NCBI GenBank assembly: GCA_933228895.1
Contig: OW121847.1
Location: 1,002,001 to 1,066,000 of the forward strand
Length of the DNA: 64,000 nt
Reading direction: 5' to 3'
Origin: Platycnemis pennipes
Taxonomy: Eukaryota > Arthropoda > Insecta > Odonata > Platycnemididae
The notes under the pieces are model-generated. The model did no database searches and had not been told where the DNA came from. It saw only the letters and a list, made by a program, of their open reading frames with translations. Shown here piece after piece: positions 31,071-42,765 of the stretch (positions within the stretch are counted from its first letter, which is position 1; each line of letters begins with the position of its first letter). A program made the translations under genes and the position numbers.

Positions 31071-31803
31071 CAATTAGTAATTATAATGAGCAAGTTAAGT
31101 ATGATCACCCTGAAAATTAACTTAACCATTCGTAAATAAGGTATATCTTCCACTCTGTGCATTGTTACACAAAATTAAAAGTTGAGAAAACAGAAACATA
31201 AATGGCATAAATAACAGCCTGCAGTAGAAATTCGTATACAAATTACCAACTAACATTAGCACAGGAAATCAAAAAGGTTATATAAAGCAGTAATACAATG
31301 AAAATACAGTTTATGAGCACATAAAATCAATATATTAACATCACTCTTAGAAAGAGTGTAACAACAAATTATTAAAGTTCACTGATTATATTCACCATTA
31401 CTGCATAGCTGTTTACCGGATCTTCACGCCCTTCGGATAACAAGGATCCACGATTTGTTTACGAATTTTTTTACGAAGGAGCCCTTACATTTAATTATCT
31501 CGTAAATTTAATATTGCGAAATAAATGCCTTTTTCGGTTTTTTCCCTGCGAATCGAATTCTGCACGTTGCAATCTCTCCTCTTCGTTTTGTTGTATCCTT
31601 TACGATACTGCGCTTTTCTATAAGGCTTCGTGGACTCTTCCATAACGCCGTCACTTCTGGACGCTGGAGAACACAGCCACACGCACCCTTCCTCAAGAGA
31701 TAATCAAAACTAAAAAAAATCCACCCGTCGTACAGTGGCGAATTTTTGAGAATTCCTTAACAAAACCATAAAATTGAAATTTCGTTTGAAGGGTTCCGGA
31801 TGT
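31071..31803. other. Unassigned AT-rich segment
   Basis: This lies between the LTR element and the second copy of the TTAA element. I recognise no gene, repeat or element end. The expected TTAA/TIR left end of that copy is not here. Confidence 0.45.
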
Positions 31804-32376
31804 TTGCAACCGTTAGCTAAATTATGTGAGTATCTACAGGGCTACAGGTTTGTGGAAAATCGTTTCCTTCCGTATCCTTTCCCTACTCATTGGCCTTGCT
31901 GCTGATGTCTTTTCCGGAGAGTTTCACTAGTCGCATATGACACTGAAATAACAAAAACTACTTCATGTATGCTTTTTCGGTGCATATCGGGCACCCATGA
32001 AGCAAAATTACTGCGAAAGATGTGCATTGAGAATATTTTAATTTAATTATACGAAGTTTTATTTATCAGTATGCAATATTTTATACTCGCGGCTGAGCTT
32101 AAAGCCACCAAGTGCGTTCGCCGCGTTGCGGATGGCTGGTCGTTCTCTAGATATAGAGGTTAGCTACGAGATAAGCGAGTTTACTCGTTAAATAAGCAGT
32201 CGTGGACGAAAAGCTATCCCTGGGTAAGGTAGGCCTTCAATTAATATAGATCCTGTGAAGATACCGCCAACAATTACCCTTCTCAGCACCCGGAGGGGAG
32301 AGCAGCAGCTCTTATTCTTATGAATGAAGGTGGAGACCACAGTGGTCGGTAGACCGACACCCATTTCATTACAGGC

Positions 32377-33720
32377 GTGGTAACATTTACTTTAGCGGCT
32401 ATAGTACTGCGATGTGGAAGGCAAGGAGAAACCACCACATTATTATCCCGAGGAGTCGCAGCTACTCCACTCTTTTCTTTCTATCAAGACGTGATGGAAC
32501 CCTCTACAGTAAAATATTCCGGAGGGAAAATAGTCCCAATTCGGATCTCTGGACGGGGACTACCCGAGACACTACATCAGTCAAGTGTGATAAACATTTT
32601 AGGGTAGGAAATTGGAACGTGTGATCACTTTGGACATACGGAATATTGAACCTGAAGGTGGAAATGCAGAGAGTGGACCTCGATGTATTAGGAATCAGTG
32701 AAATGAGATGGCCCGAAGGAGACTTCTGGAGCGGAAGTTACAGAATTATTCAAACCGGATCACTGAATGGTAACACTGGAGTAGGCACAATGCTCAGGAA
32801 GAGTGCAGGACTGCGCGTGAAGAGCTTCCTGCACTACAGTGACAGGATTATAATGTGAAGATTGAGAACAAGCCTACGGATACCATTGTGGTGCACGTTT
32901 ACATGCCTACGTCGGTCTACGAAGATGAATGAGTGGATGACGCCTCCGAAGATATCACGGCAGTTATAAAACTGGTAAAACGAAAAGAAAACCTAATTAT
33001 TTTAGGCAACTGGAACGCTGGAAAGTTAATATGGAAGAATATCTGGAAATATGGTTTGGAAAATCGAAACGAAAGAGGAGAGAGAATACTGGAGTTCTGC
33101 AGACAACATAATTTAAGTAGCGGTTGTCAACACATTGTTTAAAAATCACAACCGCCGTAGTAAAAGTCACAAACGAAGCAACTAAAGATGGTTGAAGCAC
33201 GAAAGATCAGTAAAATAGCTCAAGCAAAGGAGGCATTCTATCAAGAGAAGAATCTACTAACAGCTAGAAATACAAGTGTAGAAGTAAGGAAACAATTCAT
33301 CAGGACGTACGTCTGGAGCATGTTTCTTAGCGGCAGCATGGACGATGACAGCAGCGGAGAAGAAAAGAGTGTAAGCATTCGAAATGTGGTGTTACAGAAG
33401 AATGATGAAGATTTAATGGATCGACCAACGAGGAAGTGCTAAGAAGAGTGGGACAAAAGAGAAGTATCCTGAAAACTAAAAAGAAACGGGACAACTTAAT
33501 CGGCCATATCTTGAGACACAATGGCCTGATGAAGATAATCGTCGAAGGAAAATTGAACGGAAAGATTGTAGGTAGGCCTCGTATGTGATACATGGAACAG
33601 GTTGTAAAGGATGTAAAAAAGAGCCATTACGCTGATATGAAAACGTTGGCCGATATAAGATCCGAGTGGAAGAATGTGTCAAACCAATCCTAGAATTGCT
33701 GACCGATGATAATGATGAAA
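32377..33720 (+). pseudogene. LINE (RTE-like) remnant, copy 2
   Basis: The counterpart of 5467-6815, with the same endonuclease start (GISEMRW), the same loss of the RT core and the same C-terminal tail. The segment KISKIAQAKEAFYQEKNLL with FIRTYVWS is open for longer here (33188-33442) than in copy 1, where a stop replaces Tyr in TYVWS. The shared deletion shows that it predates duplication. Confidence 0.75.
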
Positions 33721-34320
33721 ATTTTGTAACTAAAAAACTGAAATATTGCATCAAATGGAGCATTTTCCAAAACTTTGAGCAGACATTAAGTTATTAATTA
33801 AGCAGTGTTAAGTCATCTGATTGGATGACGTTACAGCCCAGTATTTTATAATTTGTCGAATTTACTTTACCAAGAAATAAATGAACTTTTCAAAATCAAG
33901 GTTGCGCTCATTTTGAACAGAAACTTTTTTGCTGTTTCGCATATCTTGTCCAATATCCGAGTTTTAATATTAGGAACGGTATAATTGAAAGTTCTAAGTG
34001 TGATCATATAACACGAAAGAGATAAAAAATTGTGAATGAGTTAATAGTAGCCACTTTTGGGGCATAACGTGTCCACTTTTTCGTCCTCATGAAAATACTC
34101 CGGGGATATTCCTATATTTTATTTTTGGAAATGAAACATTTTCTTGTAAATTTCATAACCAAGTGGCTACAAGGAACTAGAGAATTAAAAAAAATGTCGG
34201 TAAAGAAACAAAAAAATGATTTGATAGAGACATCAGTGTTTCCATCAATACGCCTCAGCTATTTGCAATTGAATGAATATGCAACTAATCGTCTATTTGT
34301 TTCTTCCAAAGGAACAAGTT

Positions 34321-34581
34321 CAGGGGCGTCGGAACTATTTTCGCTAGGAGGGGCCTACCTTGAAAAGGGCCCTCAATTTTTGTGGATAGGAGGGGGTAGA
34401 GCCTAATATTCCCCTAAAAGTGCATATGAAGATGGTAGAATATGCGTCAAAAGGGAAAAGGCAAGATGGAAACGAGTTAAATTTGATTTTTAATAATGAA
34501 GACTAATTTTTCAAGGGCCCGGGGCAAATTCTGGGGGGGGGGGCCGAATGCCCCCCATGCCCCTCAGTTCCGACGCCGCTG
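34321..34581 (+). mobile_element. hAT-type MITE, family 1, copy b
   Basis: The counterpart of copy a (7420-7681) at the same place in the duplicated element, with the same AACAAGTT and AACTAGTT flanks. It was therefore copied with the host element and did not insert independently. Confidence 0.8.
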
Positions 34582-35934
34582 AACTAGTTCACGTTCAAGC
34601 GACGTCAGAGCGAATTTCTTTGTGCATAAGCGGTGAGCTCAACTGTCAAATGCTGTACAAATGATCCTCCGAGTAACTAGCCTGCGGTTAATGTCGCTGT
34701 ACATGTCATAAATGCCGAAGGGCCCATGGAATAGAGTGAATTAATATCATTCCAAATCATGAATGACCGAGTTTTATCATTTTAAGTCATCGTCAGGTAT
34801 AAGTACGTTATCGTTAAAAGAGTCTCAGTTGCTACACCATCAATATGTAGTAAGGTCGGTGGCTCTGTTCTGCAAGAGCAAAAGTTACCCTAATTACGAG
34901 CAGTCACTAGTCTAAGATGCGGTTGCTGCCTTGTGGAAACAAATTATGATTCCTCGTGGGAAAATCTACCTTCCGTCTCATACTGTTCAATTCGTGCCAA
35001 ATCCTGCACGCTACTTGATTTTTCCCCCTAACGATTTGAAGTGTAGCCCCCTAATCATACTAACCATGTTATTATTGAAATGCAATGCAGGCGATAGTGT
35101 GAGCAAATTTCGTAATGCTTTTTTATGTCGACATTGATAAGGGCAGCGCCTTACAGCGGGATATGTTGTTCAATAAGTGTGGATATGGTACGGTAAAGGT
35201 TCAAATCCTCATATAATGTCGTACAAGTTGATTGTGACTCATGTAATAATATTTAATTTAGTCAACTAAGTAAATGCTATTATGAAAAAATTTAATTTAA
35301 CGTGTAATTGTAAATAATGACTACTTATGGGTCTGAATCTCATTTGGACTCAGTTCGCATTGTAACCCATGCTAAGTGACCCATGAACAAATGTTCATGA
35401 GATCTTATAAGACATATATTAAGACAAAAACGAAGAAAATTGTGTCAGTTCCTCATTGGGTTACAGGTACACAAAAATATGCTTTACCAACATGCTACGT
35501 GGCTATTTCTCAAGAAGTGCCAAAAGTACTCACGAAAGTGTGACACCTCTTGACATTTTCTCTTAATTTTTGATCGTGACGAAGGCTATATTTTCATTTT
35601 CAGTGAAAATATACTCGCGATAAAAAAAGAATCACAGTCACCAAATAATCCACGATAATCTCGGAAAGGTTTTTGGCAAATATATATTTTTTTACGGGGT
35701 ACCATTCTCAACCATAAACAAAATGTATTGGAGCTAATATCCTGACAAAGAGTAAAAAATCATTTGAGAAAGCATGCCAAGGTTCAAGAAACAAATATTA
35801 TATTTCAGTATCTCTGACCATCAATCGCACGTTAAGTGAGAGAAAGATAGGAACTTGCTATTGCGAAAATGACGAAAATAATTAAATCCTCATAGTGCAT
35901 TGGTAAGATAATTTAGTGTTCGCCGTTATAACAT

Positions 35935-36300
35935 ATGTGGGTCACTTATCTCCTCTTCCCAAGGCAAAAAGCTAAGGCAATATCACGAAAAACATTGAGC
36001 ATATGCACTAACCAAATAGCATATCATTATATAACAGGGGTGTATAATGTGGGTGGGGTGGATGTCCATGAAAACGGAGTTGGCAACTACGAAATAAAAG
36101 CCAGGAGGGAAGGATGTTCGTGGCTACTTTTTAACAGTGCGCTTGATAAGTGCGTAGTCAACAATTGGAAATTGCACAGGATCGTAAATTATAGTAACAT
36201 TACATTACTAAATTTTCAATCATGCATGACGTTAGGTCTACTGCGAGCGGAGGACATCACGGTTGGATGCGATAGCAAAGGAACAAGAATCACGAAATAG
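35935..36300 (+). pseudogene. piggyBac transposase C-terminal fragment, copy 2
   Basis: The same 121-codon frame as 9034-9399, including GGVDVHENGVGNYEIKA and CVVNNWKLH, differing by a few residues near its start. The stop is conserved. It is truncated in the same way as copy 1, so neither copy supplies transposase. Confidence 0.8.
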
Positions 36301-36572
36301 GGCCGCACACAGGAAAGGGAGTCTATCAGATTCCATGAGGCAGGATATTGCTTCTCATACTATTGTAGCAGGTGACGGTAGAAAATGGTATAACAAATCT
36401 ACATCTATGTGATTCCCTGCAAGCCACCGCGAGGGTGTGCGGCAGGGGGTGGAGATCACCAAACATGCACAAGACTACTGCATGGAACTATTGACATGCA
36501 ATAGGCTACTACATGGAAACATGCTACATAGAGTTTGACTGTTATTAACTACTTAGTAATAAAGGAATTGGT

Positions 36573-37562
36573 GGTTAATGGTAGTTTAGCGGGGCCGTCG
36601 TTCAGGTAGCTAGTGGGACGGAGGTCAGGGCCGAGGGTCCACCCTCGGTCTCCTCGAAAATCGACCCTCGCCCATCCCGAGAGCTCAGCTTAGGTAGACC
36701 TTTCCCAGCGGGTGGGGTCCTCGGGGAAATTGACCACTAGACATGGTTTATCGAAGTTATAAACTTTGGAACGTATCAACAATCTATCTTCTTCGTTGTA
36801 TCGTTCATTCCAAGACGTCGAAAAACGTTTTTTGATTGATGCTCTACGATGAAAATTAAGGATTTTCCTATTTTTCGCGTAAAAAGCGGATGGGATGTGG
36901 CAACGTTGCTACCTGAGAGGGCGAGTTTCGAAAAAGAGAGCGGGAAAAGACAGACCGTGCGAGTCTTATCCTGGGATCTCAATGTTCGATGCTCCATGTC
37001 TCTGATCCATAGAGTGCCTCGCTCCTTTCTTTTTGTTGATTCTCATATCAATTTCCTAAATTAATAGTCCAAAGCCAAAAGATTCTTTATATGTGTATAT
37101 TATAGACCGCCTGATAGCGACGGCATGCCGTCGCCATGCGCATGCGGCATGAAACTGAACTGCCGCGGCAGTTCAGTTTCAGGCCTGGAGAGCAAGAGCA
37201 GTAAACTACATTCGCGCGGAAACGATCGAAACATCATAATATGTGGACATTTCATACTTCTGTCCATAGACTGAGACACGAATTGGTTTATCACCGGAGT
37301 AAAAGACAAGGAGCTCCGCGAGTCACTATTGTGTACCTTCACTACACACTCAATGCATCAATTGGTAACAGCACCCACCAGAGGAAATAATACCTTCTAT
37401 TTATTAGCGGCAAATGTACCAGAACATGTTGTAAAAGTAGTAGCCGAGAAAGGCATTAGAGGCCATAAAGTAGTCACGGCTCAATTTTCTCTGAGAGCTA
37501 ACAAACTCACGAGCCGAAAAGAACCATTTATTTGCTCGGTAAGGCTGATTATGGTGATATCT
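36573..37562 (+). repeat. Left arm of the long-TIR element
   Basis: About 990 bp that reappears inverted at 46136-45645 plus 44757-44330 and 44072-44045. It includes a short LINE-derived stretch and, at 37119-37180, extra palindromic sequence absent from the right arm. Confidence 0.8.
37119..37180. repeat. Palindrome cluster specific to the left arm
   Basis: GACGGCATGCCGTC (37119-37132) is a 14-bp perfect palindrome, CATGCGCATG follows at about 37135-37144, and 37151-37180 is a 30-bp perfect palindrome (GAAACTGAACTGCCG and its complement). The right arm has only one half of this sequence, so about 45 bp were gained here or lost there. Confidence 0.85.
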
Positions 37563-37683
37563 CTTAGCCGAAGGAGGCGTGTACATGGAAGTCAGCCAAA
37601 TTCCATATACTTCTTCGTGCCTCACATTATTTTGGCGATAAAATGTTCATCATTGTCCTCCGGCATTATGGTTTGTAAGCTTC

Positions 37684-37960
37684 AATTCTTTGCTCTACTG
37701 TTTTTCGATGTCCCATGTCTCTGACCCATAGAGTGACTTTCTCCATACGAATGTCTTGATGGAGTGCTTTCTTGTTGGTAACTGAAGGTTTTTGAGCCAT
37801 GTAGTTGCCTCTTCTTCAGGAAAGGCTCCTTGGCCTGTGCTATTCTTCGCTTGATGTTAGTCATGCTTCTTCCATCGCAAGATATTAACTGTTGCGGAGA
37901 TAGCTGAACTTCTTGACTTGCTGTAATTTCACTCCTCATATTTTGATATAGCGTATTCCC
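37684..37960 (-). pseudogene. LINE (RTE-like) fragment
   Basis: On the minus strand, frames read MTNIKRRIAQAKEPFLKKRQ and, after a shift, a SLYGSETWDIEK segment. RRIAQAK.AF..K..L followed by LYGSETW is the pre-C-terminal region of RTE-like LINE proteins. It is short and frameshifted, with no RT domain. Confidence 0.6.
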
Positions 37961-38009
37961 TTCAGTCATACATGAAAATATGTTTTTTAAGTCGCCTTCA
38001 AATATCTTA

Positions 38010-39220
38010 GAGAGGGGATGGTTTCGTCAACTCATAAAAAGGAATTAGGGAATCGTATAATGTATTTAGCGAACAAAGCAAAGGATTAGATACAGAGGAT
38101 TCGTGGAGAGAATTTCTTGAGGTCACCCGTAAAGCAGTTAATAAATACATACCTAGTAAATTCATTAGTGATAATACATGGCCAAGGTGGTATAACGCGG
38201 AGGTTAGGAAATCACTAAAGCGACAAAGGGTATGCCACGCTAGGATGAAAAATGCAGGACGGGGTCTATCGGTAGAGGAAAAAAAATGAGTTAGTTCAAA
38301 ACTATAATATATCGAGAGCATTAACAAGGAAATCATGTCGGCAATGTTATCACATTTGAAGAGCAAGATGTTAGGAGAATATTTAGATAGACATACTAAA
38401 GCGTTCTGGTCATATGTGAGACAGCTTCAGGGAAATAGGTCCACAGTGCACACACTTAAAAACGATAAAGGAATCAGAGCCACCAGCAGTGTAGAAAAAG
38501 CCAATACTTTAAACACATTCTTCCAAAGCGTATTAAACTCATCGTCACTCAACGCATTGGAACCACCGCCGCCGAAAACTTTCAGGGAGCAAATGCGCGA
38601 AATAAATATTTCATGTCGCGGAATAGAGCAGCAGTTAAAAAGCATTAGTAAAAAAAATCACGAGGTCCCGATCAAATTCCTTCCAGAGTATATAAAACAT
38701 TAGCTTCTGAAATAGCTCCATTTCTAGAAATAATATTCAATAAAACACTAAAGAACCACACAGTACCCAAGGATTGGAAAGTAGCTAACATTACACCTAT
38801 TTTTAGAAACGGCGATAGGGAAGAACCTAGTAACTACAGACCCATTTCACTCAAGTCAATCTCTTGTAAGATATTTGAGCACATTGTAGTCAGTTCGATC
38901 ATGGGGCATTTGGAAAGTCAGGGATTACTCATAATAGAGCCAACATGGGTTCCGGAAAGTTTGATCTTGCGAGACACAATTAGCTCTATTTGTACACCAT
39001 ATATTAGTCTACGTCGAAAACAGTAATGAAGTTGATGCGATATTTTTAGATTTTAAAAACGCATTCGATAAAGTTCCTCATGATAAATTAATCTTGAAGT
39101 CAGAGAGTTTTGGTATAAATAAAGACGTATGTTGGGTAAAAGAATTCTTAAGTGGGCGAGAGCAGAGGGTTGTCATATCATGTCGGACACAATCAAAGTC
39201 ACATCGGGAGCCTCAAATTT
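38010..39220 (+). pseudogene. LINE (CR1-like) fragment: linker and first half of RT
   Basis: The plus strand encodes a linker (DSWREFLEVTRKAVNKYIPS, WPRWYNAEVRKSLKRQR), then AFWSYVRQLQGN and NTFFQSVLNSSS, then RT start motifs in shifted frames (NYRPISLKSISCKIFEHIVV, FLDFKNAFDKVPHDKL). It ends around the VTSGV region and lacks FADD and the C-terminus. It is the same family as the nearly whole LINE at 39876-41645 but in the opposite orientation. It contains several indels. Confidence 0.75.
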
Positions 39221-39875
39221 CCACTGGAAATGCTCTTGAATACAAATCTACATCTACATCTACATAATATCCTGCAGGCCACCATAAAGGTGTGTGGCAG
39301 GGGGTGAACTCTCACCAAACATGCACTAAATATCATGCATAAAAAAGATTAGTGCTTGCATAGGTACTGTTCAAAACTACGCTATTTATAAAAAAGATAA
39401 AAATAGCAAAGCATACATACAAAAACATGATGTTAGTTGGGTTAGCTTTAAGTCCTTATACCAACATGCAGCTACCAATGTTATCCATTGCTACACTCGT
39501 ACTGGATATATTTAGTTATTCATATCCCTAATAGTACGAGGAAAAAAGGACATTTTGAATCTGTCAGTTCTGCAATCAATTTCTCTAATTTTGTGATTAT
39601 GGTCCACTCTACCATAATAAGTTGTGGTCCGGCAAATATTTCTTACATCATCACTGAAAATATGGTCTTGGAATTTATTTAAGAGATTGTCTAAATTTTA
39701 ACCTGCGATCTGACAATGATTCCCATTTTAATTCATTTAATAGACTGGTTACGCTAATATAATTATCGTATCTTCCCTTTACAAATCTTGCCGATCTTCG
39801 CTGCACACGTTCAAGTTCGTTATTTAGACCGATTTCGTAGGGATCCCATACACTGGCAGCATATTCCAAATGAGG

Positions 39876-41645
39876 TCTTACATCTACATCTACATCTACA
39901 CGATACCCTGCAAGCCACCGCTAGGGTGTTTGGCAGGGGGTGAAGGTCACCAAGCATGCGCTACTAACATGCAAGCAAGCAACTAAAGGGTCTCATTCAG
40001 CTAGATTGTTAGTATCTATAGTATTTGAGGGGTTAATACATGCATCATGCACTACAGAATACTCTAAAATATTTCCTCTACCTATCCCTTTCCAATGCTG
40101 CCTATTCTGTTCTCTTATAGTACGGGGGAAAAATGCCATTTTGAATCTATCTGTACGACAATCTATCTCTCTAATCTTATTTATCTGGTCGAATCTAGCA
40201 TAATACGCTGGCGTTTTCAATATGTGCCTAACATCTTCAGTAAAGCTATCCGATTGAAATTTCTGCAATAGATTTAATCTGAACTTTAATCTACGCTCTG
40301 ATAATGATTCCCACCCTAATTCTTGTATTAATTCTGATACACTACTCAACCTATCGTAACACCTTTTGACGAACCTAGCTGCTCTACGCTGCACACTGTC
40401 TAGTTCTCTCATCAAACCTAATTCATTAGGATCCCATACACTGGCTGCATACTCAAGGTGGGGCCTAACTAGTGAAAAGTAGCATCGCTCTTTTGTCTTC
40501 TCATCACATTTCCCAAGTACTCTTTTTATAAATCCTAGCTTTCTCTTCGCTCGGCCGCATATTTCCCTTATGTGTCTTCCCCACGATAAATCTTTAGTGA
40601 TTGTTACACCTAAATATCTTACGGTTTCAACGTTTTCGATCTTCGTGTTATTAATTCTATAGGATCGCTCTATCGAATTATTCCTCCTCCAAAAATTGAT
40701 AGCTACACACTTTTTAAGGTTGAGTTCTAACTGCCATTTCTCGCACCACTCTTGAATTGCATCTAAATCCTTGCTAAGTGATTTCGTGTCCTCTTCGTTT
40801 GATATACCCCTGTACACCACAGCATCGTCTGCAAAAAGTCTAAGGTTACTACTAACTACGGTACCCAAATCGTTTATGTATAAAAGAAATAGAAGCGGAC
40901 CTACTACGCTACCCTGGGGAACTCCCGATGTGACTTCGATTGTGTCCGACATGATACCATCTATGACAACCCTCTGCTCTCGCCCACTTAAGAATTCTTT
41001 TACCCAACATACAACGTCTTTATTTATACCAAAACTCTCTAACTTCAAGATTAATTTGTCATGAGGAACTTTATCGAAAGCCTTTTTAAAATCTAAAAAT
41101 ATCGCATCAACTTCAGTACTGCTTTCGCCGTGGACTAAAATATCGTGTACGAATAAAGCTAATTGTGTCTCGCAAGATCTACCTTTCTGGAACCCATGCT
41201 GGCTGTTTATGAGTAATCCCTGACTATCCAAATGTCCCATGATCGAACTGACTACTATATGCTCAAATATCTTACAAGAGATTGACGTGAGTGAAATGGG
41301 TCTGTAGTTACTAGGTTCTTCCCTATCACCGCTTTTAAATATAGGTGTAATGTTAGCTACTTTCCAATCCTTGGGTACTGTGTGGTTCTTTAGTGTTTTA
41401 TTGAATATTATTTCTAGATAGGGGGCTATTTCAGAAGCTAATGTTTTATATACTCTGGAAGGAATTTGATCGGAACCTGGTGATTTGTTTTTACTTATGC
41501 TTTTTAACTGCTGCTCTATTCCGCGACATGAAATGTTTATTTCGGGCATTTGCTCACTGAAAGTGTTCGGCGGTGGTTCCACTGCGTTTTGTGACGATGA
41601 GTTGAATACACTTTGGAAGAAGGTGTTTACAGTGTTGGCCTGTAA
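39876..41645 (-). mobile_element. Nearly intact 3' half of a CR1-like LINE
   Basis: It runs from about NTFFQS on the left of the RT to a 3' UTR with GGTGGCTTGCAGGG and a (GATGTA)n tail at 39878-39905. It is 5'-truncated: the endonuclease is missing. It is inserted in a related LINE with CTTACA repeated at both sides. The low number of lesions compared with neighbours suggests a recent insertion. Confidence 0.8.
39993..41582 (-). CDS. LINE reverse transcriptase, open 529-codon frame (5'-truncated)
   Basis: A single open frame with all RT blocks in order: KSPGSDQIPSRVYK, NYRPISLTSISCKIFEHIVV, HGFQKGRSCETQLALF, FLDFKKAFDKVPHDKL, VTSGVPQGSVVGPLLFLLYI and the catalytic LRLFADDAVVY. Then come YLGVTITKDLSWG, KLGFIKRVLG, RPHLEYAASVWDPNELG, RRAARFV, LGWESLSERRLKFR and a C-terminus ending NTIDTNNLAE. 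The RT copies element RNA at the target site. The usual N-terminal AP endonuclease is lost by 5' truncation, so it cannot move by itself. The frame start is simply where the preserved sequence begins, not a true start codon. Confidence 0.85.
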   Translation of the reverse strand: MEPPPNTFSEQMPEINISCRGIEQQLKSISKNKSPGSDQIPSRVYKTLASEIAPYLEIIFNKTLKNHTVPKDWKVANITPIFKSGDREEPSNYRPISLTSISCKIFEHIVVSSIMGHLDSQGLLINSQHGFQKGRSCETQLALFVHDILVHGESSTEVDAIFLDFKKAFDKVPHDKLILKLESFGINKDVVCWVKEFLSGREQRVVIDGIMSDTIEVTSGVPQGSVVGPLLFLLYINDLGTVVSSNLRLFADDAVVYRGISNEEDTKSLSKDLDAIQEWCEKWQLELNLKKCVAINFWRRNNSIERSYRINNTKIENVETVRYLGVTITKDLSWGRHIREICGRAKRKLGFIKRVLGKCDEKTKERCYFSLVRPHLEYAASVWDPNELGLMRELDSVQRRAARFVKRCYDRLSSVSELIQELGWESLSERRLKFRLNLLQKFQSDSFTEDVRHILKTPAYYARFDQINKIREIDCRTDRFKMAFFPRTIREQNRQHWKGIGRGNILEYSVVHDACINPSNTIDTNNLAE

Positions 41646-42540
41646 TATGCACCTACATATATCTTTTTTGCGTTACTACTTTTACTTTTAACGGAACACC
41701 AAATACTTTCTACATTTCGCTCTGAAATAAGTTCTCTTCTACTGACATACGGGGGCTACGACTTACAAGGGTAAAGTAGCTGATTTCTCGTACATGATCG
41801 TCACATTTACCCAGTACCTACTCGTTTGACGAATCCCAGTTTACGATTCGCTTGAACCATTATTTCACGAATGTGTTTACCCCAGGAAAGATCATTTGTC
41901 AGTCTTATTCCAAGATAAAACAAACAACGCCCTACGATATGCTTTAATTGCTATGGAGTTTAGTTTATAACTTTGAATAATCTCTTTACCTCGTCAATGG
42001 ATGGATTGGTTAGAGAACTTTTCAATCCAGATTGACTCTGCCTTTGTCATTTCAATGACTTCCACACTCTTGCTTACTATATACACTATCTAGGTTCTGC
42101 GTTTCCCCATTTTATTTTATTAGGTACGTATTTGTTAACTGCTGAGCGGGTATGCTACAAAATTTTACTATTTTGGCTTAAAATAACTTTCTTAACTTTA
42201 TTAAACGACTTCAGTAACTCCTGTTCATGTCGTCGTATTTAAATCTACAAATGCTTCTCTCAATGCCAACCTTGCTTGACATGTGCTTGAGCTTGGACGC
42301 CAAATCCGAATAGAACAAGTGACGCACTGAAGGGACTCCAGGACACAGCAGGAGACCGTTGGGGGAGGATTGGGGGAAAGTGAAAGTTCGTCGCGGGGCG
42401 ACCACGCTATTGAACGTATTATGCCGAAAAGAAGTGCATGGTATCTTCGTACCTTTGTTCTCATCTCCAGGCCACGAGGGTCGCGTCCGGTGCTATTAAC
42501 TCCCAATCTCAAAACTTCAAATATTTGTTTGCTTGGCTTT

Positions 42541-42765
42541 AAACGGAAGCGGAAAGAGATAGTTAGGGGAAATATTCTAGAGTATTCTGTAGTGCATGAT
42601 GCATGTATTACCCCTTAAATACTGTAGATACTAACAATCAAGTTGCATGAGACAATATAGTTGCTAGTTTGCATGTTAGTAGTGCATGCTTGGTGATCTT
42701 CACCCCCTGCCACACACCCTCCCGGTGGCTTGCAGGGTATCGTGTAGATGTAGATGTAAACGTAA
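42541..42765 (+). pseudogene. LINE (CR1-like) 3' end, short insertion
   Basis: Encodes the final residues GNILEYSVVHDACITP, a stop, the family 3' UTR (CACCCCCTGCCACACACC, GGTGGCTTGCAGGG) and a GTAGATGTAGATGTA tail at about 42740. It has the plus orientation of the same family as 39876-41645. It is heavily 5'-truncated. Confidence 0.75.

Larger units (their letters stand above)
31804..36572 (+). mobile_element. TTAA element copy 2, left part (left end missing)
   Basis: The sequence aligns with 4894-9672 throughout, differing by scattered substitutions and small indels. It carries the same cargo: deleted LINE, MITE, piggyBac C-terminus and LINE 3' end. It begins at TTGCAACCG, where copy 1 leaves its 46-bp terminal block, so the TIR and TTAA are missing on this side. 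It is cut at 36572 by the 9.56-kb long-TIR element and resumes at 46139. Confidence 0.9.
39238..41935 (-). pseudogene. LINE (CR1-like) C-terminal remnant split by another LINE
   Basis: Two minus-strand pieces belong together. 41935-41760 reads a DLSWG..IREIM-type connection region, and 39876-39660 reads MEYAASVWDPYEIGLNNELE with RRSARFVKGRY and a following WESLSDRRLKFRQ. The 3' UTR and a (GATGTA)n tail end at 39238. Between them lies LINE 39876-41645. CTTACA at both junctions is the likely target duplication. The family matches the remnant at 14795-15701. Confidence 0.7.

Noticed and set aside
38010..39876. Twin-priming inversion of one LINE (plus- and minus-strand parts adjacent)
   Set aside because: The plus part matches one CR1-like subfamily and the adjacent minus part another, so they are separate insertions.
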